From contig NZ_OY762229.1 of assembly GCF_963665355.1 (NCBI RefSeq), positions 3,844,001 to 3,908,000 on the forward strand: DNA of 64,000 nucleotides, given 5' to 3'. Shown in pieces: positions 10,038 through 17,661 of the stretch; positions within the stretch are counted from its first letter, which is position 1, and each line of letters begins with the position of its first letter. The translations under genes and the position numbers were made by a program. This DNA comes from an uncultured Desulfobacter sp. Its GTDB lineage: Bacteria; Desulfobacterota; Desulfobacteria; Desulfobacterales; Desulfobacteraceae. The notes under the pieces are model-generated. The model had not been told where the DNA came from. It worked only from the letters and a program-made list of their open reading frames with translations, and ran no database searches.

Positions 10038-10961
10038 ATGAGTGAGCAGGGAATATTGCTTGAGTCAGGCACCAACGAACTGGAGTTGCTCGCTGTCCTG
10101 ATAAATGACCAGCCTTTCGGGATTAACGTTGCCAAGGTCCAGTCTATTCAACAATATGACCAAAAATCAATAGCCATTCTGCCCAATAAGGTGCCAGGCG
10201 TTCTTGGCATGCTGCTTTACAGGAATAAGACGATTCCTGTGATGGATTTAGCACAGATACTTGATATTGAGGAGACCATTGAATATGAAAGAGAAATTGT
10301 TGTTGTCACTGAATTTAATAATTCTGTAAATGGTTTCAAGGTTAGTGGTGTAAGACGTATATATCGGATATCCTGGAAAGACCTTGTACCACTCGACCAG
10401 ACCATCGGGGATACAAATTGTTTTACCGGGTCAGTAAGCATTGAAGGTGATCAGATATTGGTCGTTGATCTTGAGCATATTCTGTCAACTATTTTTCCAG
10501 ATCTTATCATTGAAGATGTCAGTGAAGAGAATCTTATAAAAAATGAACGTATTACAAGAGATCAGCTCCAAATTATTTTTACAGATGACTCATCGACGAT
10601 ACGAACGGGTGTGTCACGTGCTCTGAAATCAGCAGGGTTCTCAAACATTACGGAATTTGAAAATGGTTTTCAAACGCTTCAACATTTAGAAATGAATTTT
10701 GGAAACGGTGAACAGGACTTAAGTAAAGTTGTTCTTATAAGTGATATAGAAATGCCCCAAATGGATGGACTGACTTTATGTAAAAATGTGAAACAAAATT
10801 CAAACCTCAAAAACATTTTTACCATCATGTTTTCAAGTTTAATTAACAAACAGATGATTGCAAAGTGTAATGCGGTAAAAGCTGATAATTATGTCACCAA
10901 ACCAGAAACCAACCAGCTGATTCAATTGCTGGATGAACTATGTATCGGTTCTGCAGATTAG
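10038..10961 (+). CDS. Chemotaxis protein CheV (CheW-like domain plus receiver)
   Basis: A 307-residue protein with an N-terminal CheW-like domain (about 15-175: LLAVLINDQPFGINVAKV, then VPGVLGMLLYRNKTIPVMDL) and a C-terminal receiver (about 185-305: FTDDSSTIRTG, then ISDIEMPQMDG with the phospho-acceptor Asp). CheV proteins couple chemoreceptors to CheA and dampen signalling when phosphorylated. ATG 10038 is chosen because GGGAGACG precedes it; the upstream extension to 9966 looks non-coding and lies against the transposase remnant. No other chemotaxis gene is nearby, so it may work with a distant Che system or with the preceding hybrid kinase. Confidence 0.88.
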   Translation: MSEQGILLESGTNELELLAVLINDQPFGINVAKVQSIQQYDQKSIAILPNKVPGVLGMLLYRNKTIPVMDLAQILDIEETIEYEREIVVVTEFNNSVNGFKVSGVRRIYRISWKDLVPLDQTIGDTNCFTGSVSIEGDQILVVDLEHILSTIFPDLIIEDVSEENLIKNERITRDQLQIIFTDDSSTIRTGVSRALKSAGFSNITEFENGFQTLQHLEMNFGNGEQDLSKVVLISDIEMPQMDGLTLCKNVKQNSNLKNIFTIMFSSLINKQMIAKCNAVKADNYVTKPETNQLIQLLDELCIGSAD

Positions 10962-10996
10962 TAAATGTATAATCTTTACCTTTTTAAAGGAGGCCC

Positions 10997-11635
10997 ATGG
11001 ATTTTTCAAAAGTTGTGACACAAAGACGCGCCGTGAACTTTTTTGACCCGAACAAAGATGTCCCGGATACCCTTTTGAGGCAAGTCATCAATATGGCGGC
11101 TCTCACCCCATCAAGTTTTAACCTGCAACCCTGGCAACTGATTGCGTTGAGAGATGAAAAAGACAAACTCCGTCTTCAAAAACTGGCCATGAACCAGCCC
11201 AAGGTAAGTGAGGCTCCGGTCACCCTGATTGTCCTGGCGGACCGTAGCGGATACAAGGACGAAAACCCCTTTGTGGAAAGGGCTTTTCATGAAATGATCA
11301 AAGCGGGAAGTGTCACGGAGAGCAGCAGGGCATGGTTCAGCAAGGCCCGTGGCAGCCTGTATGGAAAAAGCATGGAATCGGAAATGGCGTTTGCCTGTAA
11401 AAACACAGGTTTTTTTGCCATGGCTCTGATGCTGGCGGCTAAAAGCCTTGGATTGGATACCCACCCCATGGACGGGTTTGATCACGACGGAGTGAAAAAA
11501 GAATTCAACATCCCCGACCGGTACTGGATTCCCCTGTTGATTGCCGTGGGATATTTTGATGAGTCCAAAGACCTGGCAGCACCTAAATGGCGCAAAACAG
11601 CCGACGAAATTCTGGTGAGGTTCGATGAGTTATAA
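10997..11635 (+). CDS. Nitroreductase family protein
   Basis: A 212-residue FMN-dependent nitroreductase-fold protein. It starts after a strong AAGGAGG site. Family motifs are the N-terminal RRAVNFFDPN, with the arginines that contact FMN phosphate, the SSFNLQPW stretch, and the late region with the glycine-rich turn (AKSLGLDTHPMDGFD and LIAVGYFDES). Such enzymes reduce nitroaromatics, quinones or flavins with NAD(P)H. The physiological substrate cannot be told from sequence. It is a single gene, convergent with the small exported protein. Confidence 0.88.
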   Translation: MDFSKVVTQRRAVNFFDPNKDVPDTLLRQVINMAALTPSSFNLQPWQLIALRDEKDKLRLQKLAMNQPKVSEAPVTLIVLADRSGYKDENPFVERAFHEMIKAGSVTESSRAWFSKARGSLYGKSMESEMAFACKNTGFFAMALMLAAKSLGLDTHPMDGFDHDGVKKEFNIPDRYWIPLLIAVGYFDESKDLAAPKWRKTADEILVRFDEL

Positions 11636-11682
11636 ATTGACAAGGTAAGGTAAGAGATCAAGTTGTCTTGGTATTGATCAGG

Positions 11683-12147
11683 TTAGGGAATCCGGGTGGC
11701 GTCGAATCGCCAGCTTTCCATGCCGATGGGGTACCAGGGGCCTCCGAAGCCGTTGTTGCCCATGTAGGTGATGGAGGTTCCACCGCTGATCACGTTCTCG
11801 GACCTGACGAGGATTGTGACCTCGTATTTGGCGCCCAGGTTGGGCATGTTCCTTATGTTGGGCACCTCCAGCTCGAACATCCAGGCCCCCAGGGGAAACT
11901 CCTGGGTTTTTGGAACGAACCTCCCGCTGATGGAGCCGTTCGGCGTGGTCAATGTCGCCGACGCTCCCTGCTGGACAATGCTCCAGATTTCCTGTTTCGT
12001 GTGGCCCGGCTTGACCAGGTCATTGGGATGGGACATGGCGATCAAAACGGCCTGAACATTCCACTTTCCGCCAATGGACGCCGTCGCCATAGCGGCAAAA
12101 CCCGGCATCAACACAAACATCACCGCCCACAGACACGCTTTTTTCAT
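11683..12147 (-). CDS. Small exported protein of unknown function
   Basis: About 154 residues from the ATG at 12147, chosen because GAGGAGGGGACGG precedes it; a longer frame to 12189 exists. The N-terminus (MKKACLWAVMFVLMPGFA, then AMATA) is a clear Sec signal peptide. The mature part begins with GGKWNVQAVLIAM, is rich in beta-type sequence and ends with ESWRFDATRIP; it has no cysteines and I recognise no family. The composition suggests a small periplasmic beta-sandwich. Neighbours give no hint of function. Confidence 0.65.
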   Translation of the reverse strand: MKKACLWAVMFVLMPGFAAMATASIGGKWNVQAVLIAMSHPNDLVKPGHTKQEIWSIVQQGASATLTTPNGSISGRFVPKTQEFPLGAWMFELEVPNIRNMPNLGAKYEVTILVRSENVISGGTSITYMGNNGFGGPWYPIGMESWRFDATRIP

Positions 12148-12226
12148 CCGTCCCCTCCTCATTGAAAAATGCCGGAGTTGTTTGATCATTTATTTGATAT
12201 AGGATAACACATAAAAATTTAAGAAC

Positions 12227-12254
12227 GGGGGGCTTGATCTGGCCCCCCCCCCCG
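12227..12254 (-). terminator. G/C-homopolymer hairpin, possible terminator
   Basis: GGGGGGC pairs with GCCCCCC inside a run of twelve C. Read on the minus strand the hairpin is followed by a T/A-rich tract, so it could end transcription from the small minus-strand genes at 12.3-13.1 kb. Confidence 0.35.
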
Positions 12255-12293
12255 GCGTAAACGGCATTATGCCCTCTTGGTTAATCTTCGTTG

Positions 12294-12629
12294 TTAATAC
12301 GAACTTTCATTGCTTTTACACCCCGCCTCTTCTTCATCTATTTGACGGGCATACTCAGCGATCTCCTCCAGGAGCCCTGTAATCTGCTTTAAAGAACTGA
12401 TTACGGCTTCTTCTCCATGATCCAATGACATTCGACGAGTGATTTTTTCTAAAAGCTTGTTGTACCCATTGATGCCTCCACCCATTGATTCTGAATTTGT
12501 GGCGTGGATTGCAAGGTCGATAACCGTGGACACTTCGTCCTCATTCATCTGGTCGGGATAAGTGGTTTTCTGCTCTGTCTTTAAATTGTTAAAAAAGGCC
12601 ATGATGTTGGGGTAAAAATCGTTTTGCAT
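12294..12629 (-). CDS. Hypothetical protein, 111 aa
   Basis: A mostly helical acidic protein with no family I recognise. It starts 2 bp after the stop of the preceding minus-strand frame, so the two are likely translated together. The sequence has no signal peptide, cysteine motif or helix-turn-helix that I can see. Codon use is AT-richer than in the flanking core genes, consistent with an accessory patch. Confidence 0.5.
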   Translation of the reverse strand: MQNDFYPNIMAFFNNLKTEQKTTYPDQMNEDEVSTVIDLAIHATNSESMGGGINGYNKLLEKITRRMSLDHGEEAVISSLKQITGLLEEIAEYARQIDEEEAGCKSNESSY

Positions 12630-12631
12630 CG

Positions 12632-12991
12632 TTAATCCTCCAGTGCAATGGGTGTTACGTCAATAATTTCTTCACCAGTGAAAAGGTCCAACAGCTTTTC
12701 ATCGGCCACTTTATTATCACGCTCTTTCTTATTTTCAAAAATATCTTCAATCAGGATTTTTCTTCGCTTTTCAGCACCGCCACGGATGATAATATCCATG
12801 TAAACTGATAACAAGATCGCCCGGTTATGTAAAGCCGTATTAGAATTTTTTAAGCCATCACGCCACCCATCAAGAAGCAAGCAACAACAGAAGTAAGATT
12901 GCTGTGATGAGCCCCAAAGCCTTACTTTTTTTTGAAAGATCAGCCCGATAATACAGGATGTTTTCTTCCAGTCGGTTAAGTGGCAAATCAA
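12632..12991 (-). CDS. Hypothetical protein, possibly part of a frameshifted gene
   Basis: The convincing part is the C-terminal 55-75 residues (MDIIIRGGAEKRRKILIED, then FTGEEIIDVTPIALED), with an ATG at 12799. The N-terminal part is cysteine-rich and overlaps the preceding frame, so it looks like a shadow. One reading is a short gene starting at 12799. Another is that it continues the 12870-13085 frame after a frameshift near 12850-12870, because that frame ends in a hydrophobic helix and this one continues with WRDGLKNSNTALHN. No function can be assigned. Confidence 0.35.
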   Translation of the reverse strand: MICHLTDWKKTSCIIGLIFQKKVRLWGSSQQSYFCCCLLLDGWRDGLKNSNTALHNRAILLSVYMDIIIRGGAEKRRKILIEDIFENKKERDNKVADEKLLDLFTGEEIIDVTPIALED

Positions 12992-13085
12992 AGATCGGCA
13001 GATCCCGGCGTTGGCTTTTCAGCTTTCGGCTCAAATTCGTTGTTGCATTGATGTGATTTTCTGTTTTCAAAATATGTATTGACAT
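12870..13085 (-). CDS. Small membrane protein or N-terminal half of a broken gene
   Basis: About 71 residues from the ATG at 13085, overlapping the LysR gene's 3' end by 19 bp. It has a basic soluble start, then IFDLPLNRLEENILYYRADL and a single C-terminal membrane helix (LGLITAILLLLLLAS) directly before the stop. It is either a tail-anchored small protein or the front half of a frameshifted gene whose remainder lies at 12632-12870. No family recognised. Confidence 0.35.
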   Translation of the reverse strand: MSIHILKTENHINATTNLSRKLKSQRRDLPIFDLPLNRLEENILYYRADLSKKSKALGLITAILLLLLLAS

Positions 13086-13948
13086 GATGCACACGATGGG
13101 GTTTTTAAAAGCTGAATAAGGGTTTTCAAAGCCTTTGTCTGAATTCTATCTTTTCTATAAATAAAAACCGTTGATGTGTGACCTAATTTTTTTGAAATTC
13201 GATGGGTTCTGACGGAATTTTTCCAGTTGAGTTTTGAAACAATTGAATAGGGAAATAACGTAATTCCCATCCCAACATTTACAAAACCCAGAATTCCTTC
13301 AAGTGTACCTAATTCCATAACATTTCCTGGAATGACGCCGTTTTCACGTGCCCAGGTTTCTAACACGCCCCGGTAAGAACATCCTCTTCTAAATACCAAG
13401 AAAGTTGGGCGATCCAATTTCGATAAAGATTTTATCTTTTGTTCGGTAATTACCACGAGTTCTTCCTCAAATGCAGGATGTTGCACTATATCTGAATGAT
13501 CAATGGGACCCGCCACAAAGGCACCATCAAGTTTGTAATCCAAAACCTTTTTTACAAGCTCTTCTGTGGTGCCTGTTTTAATACATAGGTCAACCTCAGG
13601 ATATACCTGATGGTATTCAGAAAACAAGGAAGGAAGTCTGACAGCTGCAGTTGATTCCATTGTGCCTATTAATAAGGGACCTTTTGCGGAGTCATCATCT
13701 CCAACTGCACGGACAGCGTTATCGATTAATCGTACGGCATTTTTAGCATAACCTATTAAAATTTCACCTTTTGCTGTTAGTTCAACACCCCGGTGTCTCC
13801 TATAAAATAAGGAAACACCAAGTTCATCTTCAAGCTGGCGAACTCTTGCTGTAACGTTGGATTGGGCACAGTTTAATTTGGATGCAGCGTTTGAGATGCT
13901 GCCTTCTTCAGCTACTGTTTTGAAAATTTTTAACCCCCATATATCCAT
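13067..13948 (-). CDS. LysR family transcriptional regulator
   Basis: A 293-residue regulator. The N-terminal winged helix-turn-helix is clear (residues 1-60: FKTVAEEGSISNAASKL, then QSNVTARVRQLEDELG and LFYRRHRGVELT), followed by a periplasmic-binding-protein-like effector domain from about residue 90. It is divergent from the MFS transporter plus tautomerase pair, the usual arrangement for LysR regulators and their targets. A perfect 12-bp palindrome lies just upstream of its start, in the shared control region. The effector is unknown. Confidence 0.92.
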   Translation of the reverse strand: MDIWGLKIFKTVAEEGSISNAASKLNCAQSNVTARVRQLEDELGVSLFYRRHRGVELTAKGEILIGYAKNAVRLIDNAVRAVGDDDSAKGPLLIGTMESTAAVRLPSLFSEYHQVYPEVDLCIKTGTTEELVKKVLDYKLDGAFVAGPIDHSDIVQHPAFEEELVVITEQKIKSLSKLDRPTFLVFRRGCSYRGVLETWARENGVIPGNVMELGTLEGILGFVNVGMGITLFPYSIVSKLNWKNSVRTHRISKKLGHTSTVFIYRKDRIQTKALKTLIQLLKTPSCASCQYIF

Positions 13949-13959
13949 GTTTTTTTCCT

Positions 13960-13971
13960 AATGATATCATT
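13960..13971. promoter_or_regulatory. Palindrome AATGATATCATT, candidate LysR operator
   Basis: A perfect 12-bp palindrome 12 bp upstream of the LysR start and about 100 bp upstream of the MFS gene, in their shared intergenic region. Position and symmetry fit an autoregulatory LysR-type binding site. Binding itself is inference. Confidence 0.4.
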
Positions 13972-14068
13972 ATTTGTGATGCCAGAGTTCATTTTTAAAT
14001 ATTTGAAATAATAATACCTGTTTGGTAGCTTCTAAGTCAATACGCTGATTTTGAGGATTATTTTTATT

Positions 14069-15262
14069 ATGAATATGGGAAAAAACAACCATACATTAAT
14101 AATATTAAGTGGTTTCTTGGCTCTTGTTGTTGCTATGGGGATTGGTCGCTTTGTCTACACACCCTTATTACCTGAAATGCAAGAACAATTTCATTTTAAC
14201 GATGAAATTGCCGGCGTAATAGCTTCCGTTAATTATTTAGGATATTTACTTGGCGCACTTTTATGCTTTAAAACCATGACACCTAAAATAAAGTTATTGG
14301 CCATACGCATGGCGCTTGTTTTAAGCGTATCCACTACAGCTTTTATGGGGTTTGCAACAACTGTCAATTGTTGGATAATCATCAGATTCATAAGTGGCCT
14401 GGCAAGTGCAGGCGTCTTTATTATAGGTTCTTCAATTATTATGGATAAGCTTTCACGATCGGACAATTCGCACGACAGTATTTTGATGTATAGCGGCGTT
14501 GGCTTCGGCATTGCTTTTACTGGGATAATGTCTCCGGTATTGATCAGCTTTTTTAGCGCCCAAACAACCTGGATTATCTTTGCTTTGATATGTGTCCCTT
14601 TGATTTTATTCTGTTGGGTTCTGATGATACCGTTGCCATTAAAAGTCAGGATAAAATCAAATTTTAAAGATAAGCCTAAACTGGATGACTCCCGGCTACT
14701 TCCATGGCTTGCTGCAGCCTACTTTTGTGAAGGCTTTGGCTATATCATAAGTGGAACCTTTATCGTTTCGTTTTTGAAGGACCAGGCCGGATTTTTTTCG
14801 TCAGGTCCCTTTGCATGGACGATAATTGGTTTAACAGCCTCAATGTCTATTCCCATCTTTTTCCAACTCTCTAAGCGCATTCACATTATAAAGGTACTGA
14901 TTGTTGCCCATTTCATACAAGGTATTGGAATTGTCATCCCTGTATTATCGTCTCACTGGCTAAGCATCTGTTGCGGAGCCATACTGTTTGGCGGAACATT
15001 TATGGGTATAACCGCCTTGAGTCTCTCCCTAGGTAAAGCGCTTAAGCCCGACCAGGGTCAGTGGGTCATTGGATTTTTGACAGCTGTTTATGGTGTCGGC
15101 CAGATTCTCGGCCCACTGGTATCTGGTATGTTATCAAATAAGACTGGTAATATTGTATATACAATGATCTTGTCATCCATTGTTGTAATTGGGGGCGGAT
15201 TTCTTTTGACAGCAGGCCTTGTTTTAAAAAAATATGCAAATCCAATTCAAAGGAGCTTGTAA
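14069..15262 (+). CDS. YbfB/YjiJ-type MFS transporter
   Basis: A 397-residue inner-membrane transporter with about 12 hydrophobic helices. The N-terminus (LALVVAMGIGRFVYTPLLP) is characteristic of the YbfB/YjiJ branch of the major facilitator superfamily. ATG 14069 is chosen over TTG 14051 because GAGGA lies 11 nt upstream. The stop overlaps the ATG of the tautomerase gene by one base, so the two are translationally linked. The neighbouring tautomerase suggests an aromatic or keto-enol acid substrate; this is inference. Confidence 0.88.
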   Translation: MNMGKNNHTLIILSGFLALVVAMGIGRFVYTPLLPEMQEQFHFNDEIAGVIASVNYLGYLLGALLCFKTMTPKIKLLAIRMALVLSVSTTAFMGFATTVNCWIIIRFISGLASAGVFIIGSSIIMDKLSRSDNSHDSILMYSGVGFGIAFTGIMSPVLISFFSAQTTWIIFALICVPLILFCWVLMIPLPLKVRIKSNFKDKPKLDDSRLLPWLAAAYFCEGFGYIISGTFIVSFLKDQAGFFSSGPFAWTIIGLTASMSIPIFFQLSKRIHIIKVLIVAHFIQGIGIVIPVLSSHWLSICCGAILFGGTFMGITALSLSLGKALKPDQGQWVIGFLTAVYGVGQILGPLVSGMLSNKTGNIVYTMILSSIVVIGGGFLLTAGLVLKKYANPIQRSL

Positions 15263-15459
15263 TGCCTTACGTGAACATTAAGATTACAGATGAAAATGTT
15301 ACTAAAGAACAAAAGGTGAAACTGATTCAGGGGGTAACACGCCTTCTGATGGATGTGTTGGGTAAGAATCCAGCGACAACCGTCGTTGTTATTGATGAAG
15401 TGAATACAGATAATTGGGGGATCGGAGGAGAGTGCGTAACAGAACTAAGGAAAAAATGA
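15262..15459 (+). CDS. 4-oxalocrotonate tautomerase family protein
   Basis: A 65-residue protein beginning MPYVNIKIT. After removal of Met the N-terminal proline is the catalytic base of this superfamily. Length and the VVIDEVNTDNWGIGG segment fit the small 4-OT type that forms hexamers and converts unsaturated 2-hydroxy acids to keto forms. The gene overlaps the MFS stop codon (TAATG) and is likely under the divergent LysR regulator. No ring-cleavage genes are nearby, so the true substrate is open. Confidence 0.9.
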   Translation: MPYVNIKITDENVTKEQKVKLIQGVTRLLMDVLGKNPATTVVVIDEVNTDNWGIGGECVTELRKK

Positions 15460-15501
15460 GGGCGATCATTAACAGTTTATAGCAGATGATCAAGATATCA
15501 G

Positions 15502-15876
15502 TTAAGTGTTCACCCACTTCAATGCGTCTTCAAAGGTTGAAAAGATTTCAAATTTCCATGTCGGGGTTAGTTGTCGTGCTTGCTCCGCATAGTTGTTGGC
15601 TGCGCTCAATGCAGCGCTTTTAACGGCAACTAACGCGACCTTTACGTTCCATTTACGTAAAGACGCTATGGAGTCTGTGGCTGCAGGCTCTTTGGCATCT
15701 TCCTCAGTGACAGAGGACAAATCAGCTTCTATAAGATCTATAATTTGGTAACGGTGATAATCGAACTTGGCATGACCATGAATTTTCCCATTGGCATCAT
15801 TCAGCTCTTCAATTGTCACATCCCCTTTGAATCGAACAACAAATCCACGTTCAATATAACTGAGTTCGTATGACAT
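15502..15876 (-). CDS. STAS/SpoIIAA-like protein
   Basis: A 124-residue protein with alternating strands and helices typical of the SpoIIAA-like/STAS fold: an N-terminal strand pair (GFVVRFKGDVTIEELND), a middle IIDLIEADLS strand with helix, VALVAVKSAAL, and a C-terminal ending in FEDALKWVNT. Proteins of this type bind lipids or act as non-phosphorylated regulators; no target is evident. It is a monocistronic gene between the tautomerase and hutH. Confidence 0.55.
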   Translation of the reverse strand: MSYELSYIERGFVVRFKGDVTIEELNDANGKIHGHAKFDYHRYQIIDLIEADLSSVTEEDAKEPAATDSIASLRKWNVKVALVAVKSAALSAANNYAEQARQLTPTWKFEIFSTFEDALKWVNT

Positions 15877-15902
15877 AATTATTCCCTTATTTTCGGAATC
15901 AG

Positions 15903-15949
15903 TTGAGCCTGTCAGTTGATATGCCAGATTAACTCATGGCTGTTATCAG
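15903..15949 (-). repeat. Dispersed repeat family 2, short decayed copy at the hutH stop
   Basis: Read on the minus strand this is TGATAACAGCCATGAG followed by a CATATCAACTG and CAGGCTCAA stretch. It matches the start of the longer copies at 29641-29737, 61925-62005 and 63006-63192. The hutH stop codon TGA is at its very start. Confidence 0.6.
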
Positions 15950-17478
15950 TAAAGTTTGCCCACGGCATTTTCCACTGCCCTGACAATCCCGCCGTTTTGC
16001 AAAATTTCTCGGACTGCGGCGATATCCCCAGACAGAAACCGGTCTTTTGTCATGAAGGACACCTTGCTGCGGATGATTTCATAGGCAGCCATGGTACCTT
16101 TGCCGGCCTTCAGGTTGGTAAACATGTCAATGGCCTGGGCACCGCATAAAAGCTCAATGGCGATAACCTGGGCCGTATTTTCCACGATGTCCCGGCATTT
16201 GCGCGCGGCGATGGCACCCATTGAAACATGGTCCTCCTTGTTGGCGGAGGTGGGAATGGAGTCCACACAGGCCGGGTGGGCAATGACCTTGTTCTCGGAC
16301 ACCAGAGAGGCTGCGGTATACTGGGCGATCATGAATCCGGAATTCAGGCCCGTGTCCTTGACCAGAAAGGCGGGCAGTCCCGAAAGCTGGGGGTTGACCA
16401 GGCGCTCAATCCGGCGTTCTGAAATGTTGGCAAGCTCTGCAATGGCAATGCCTAAAAAGTCACAGGCCAGGGCCAGGGGCTGGCCGTGGAAATTGCCTCC
16501 GGAGAGAAATTCTGCCGATTCAGGAAAAATCAGGGGATTTTCCGTGGAGGAATTCATCTCCACCCGGATCACCCGTTCCACATAGCCGAAGGCGTCCCAG
16601 GAAGCCCCGTGAACCTGGGGCGAGCACCGAAGGGTATAGGCGTCCTGGATCCTTGAGCAGTCTTTGTGGGAGGAGATTATTTCCGAGTCCTGGGTAATGT
16701 TCATCATGTTGGAGGCGGCCTTCATCTGTCCCTGATGGGGCCGGGCATTATGGATCCTGGGGTCAAAGGCCGCTCTCGTGCCCATCAGGGTTTCAAGGCT
16801 CATGGAGGCTGCAATATCGGCATGTTTGCAAATATTTAAGGCATCATGAAGGGCAAGGCAGCCCAGGGCAATCATGAACTGGGTGCCGTTGATCAGGGCC
16901 AGTCCCTCTCCGGCCGCAAGCTCCATGGGCTCAATTTTTTTGGCGGCCAGCGCCTGTGCCCCGGGCATGCGCACCCCGTCCACAAACGCCTCCCCCTCAC
17001 CGAGGAGCACCAGGGACAGGTGGGCCATGGGCACAAGGTCTCCGCTGGCCCCCACAGAGCCTTTTTCAGGTACAACAGGAATGATGCCGGTATTGAGCAG
17101 ATCGGCAAGTTTGTTTATGGTTTCAAGGCGCAGCCCGGAATTGCCCCGGCAGAAATCATTGATCCGCAATGCCATCATGGCCCTGACCACATCATCATCC
17201 ATGTGCCTTCCCACACCTGCGGCATGGGATAGAAGAATGTTGCGCTGCAACGTCTTTGTATCTTCAAATGAGATGGGAACATCGGACAATGCCCCGAAGC
17301 CCGTGGTCACGCCATAGATGCGCGTGCCCTGTTTTACCCACTGTTCCACCAGAGTCCGGGCCTTTTTGATCCGGGCTTCGGAATTAACGGAGACCGCAAC
17401 GGTTCTTCCGTGGCGGGCAATGTCAACCAGCTGGTCGAGGGTGAATTTCTGACCGTTGAGTAAGACAGGCTCCTTCAT
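15946..17478 (-). CDS. hutH: Histidine ammonia-lyase
   Basis: A 510-residue enzyme that deaminates L-histidine to urocanate, the first step of histidine utilisation. The Ala-Ser-Gly triplet that cyclises to the MIO cofactor is present at residues 144-146 in GSVGASGDLVPMAHL, with the TTGFG motif near the start and SADKED-like residues (TSANKEDHVSMG) late. The ATG at 17478 is preferred: AAGGAT precedes it, the length then matches the family, and a longer frame to 17646 would run through the operator. It is divergent from hutI. Urocanase (hutU) is not in the window. Confidence 0.95.
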   Translation of the reverse strand: MKEPVLLNGQKFTLDQLVDIARHGRTVAVSVNSEARIKKARTLVEQWVKQGTRIYGVTTGFGALSDVPISFEDTKTLQRNILLSHAAGVGRHMDDDVVRAMMALRINDFCRGNSGLRLETINKLADLLNTGIIPVVPEKGSVGASGDLVPMAHLSLVLLGEGEAFVDGVRMPGAQALAAKKIEPMELAAGEGLALINGTQFMIALGCLALHDALNICKHADIAASMSLETLMGTRAAFDPRIHNARPHQGQMKAASNMMNITQDSEIISSHKDCSRIQDAYTLRCSPQVHGASWDAFGYVERVIRVEMNSSTENPLIFPESAEFLSGGNFHGQPLALACDFLGIAIAELANISERRIERLVNPQLSGLPAFLVKDTGLNSGFMIAQYTAASLVSENKVIAHPACVDSIPTSANKEDHVSMGAIAARKCRDIVENTAQVIAIELLCGAQAIDMFTNLKAGKGTMAAYEIIRSKVSFMTKDRFLSGDIAAVREILQNGGIVRAVENAVGKLY

Positions 17479-17596
17479 CGTATCCAAATCCTTAATCACA
17501 TGCTTTGCCTCCTGAACCGGGGCAATGTCCAGAAGGCAATCGCCGGGGGTAATCATGGAAAAGTCCTGCCCGATAATCGCTTGACGCGGCACAGTG

Positions 17597-17612
17597 ACTT
17601 GTATAGACAAGT
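17597..17612. promoter_or_regulatory. HutC-like operator between hutH and hutI
   Basis: ACTTGTATAGACAAGT is a near-perfect 16-bp palindrome. On the other strand it reads ACTTGTCTATACAAGT, the pattern known for GntR-family HutC repressors of histidine utilisation genes, which respond to urocanate. It lies in the 183-bp divergent region between hutH and hutI, where one site could control both. No hutC gene is in the window. Confidence 0.7.
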
Positions 17613-17661
17613 AGTATAGAATCGCCATTGAAATGTCAATATTCACAGGGGAAACACACCC

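Noticed and set aside
12632-12799. Reading the 12.3-13.1 kb frames as a toxin-antitoxin pair
   Set aside because: Size and overlap fit loosely, but no toxin or antitoxin motif is visible.
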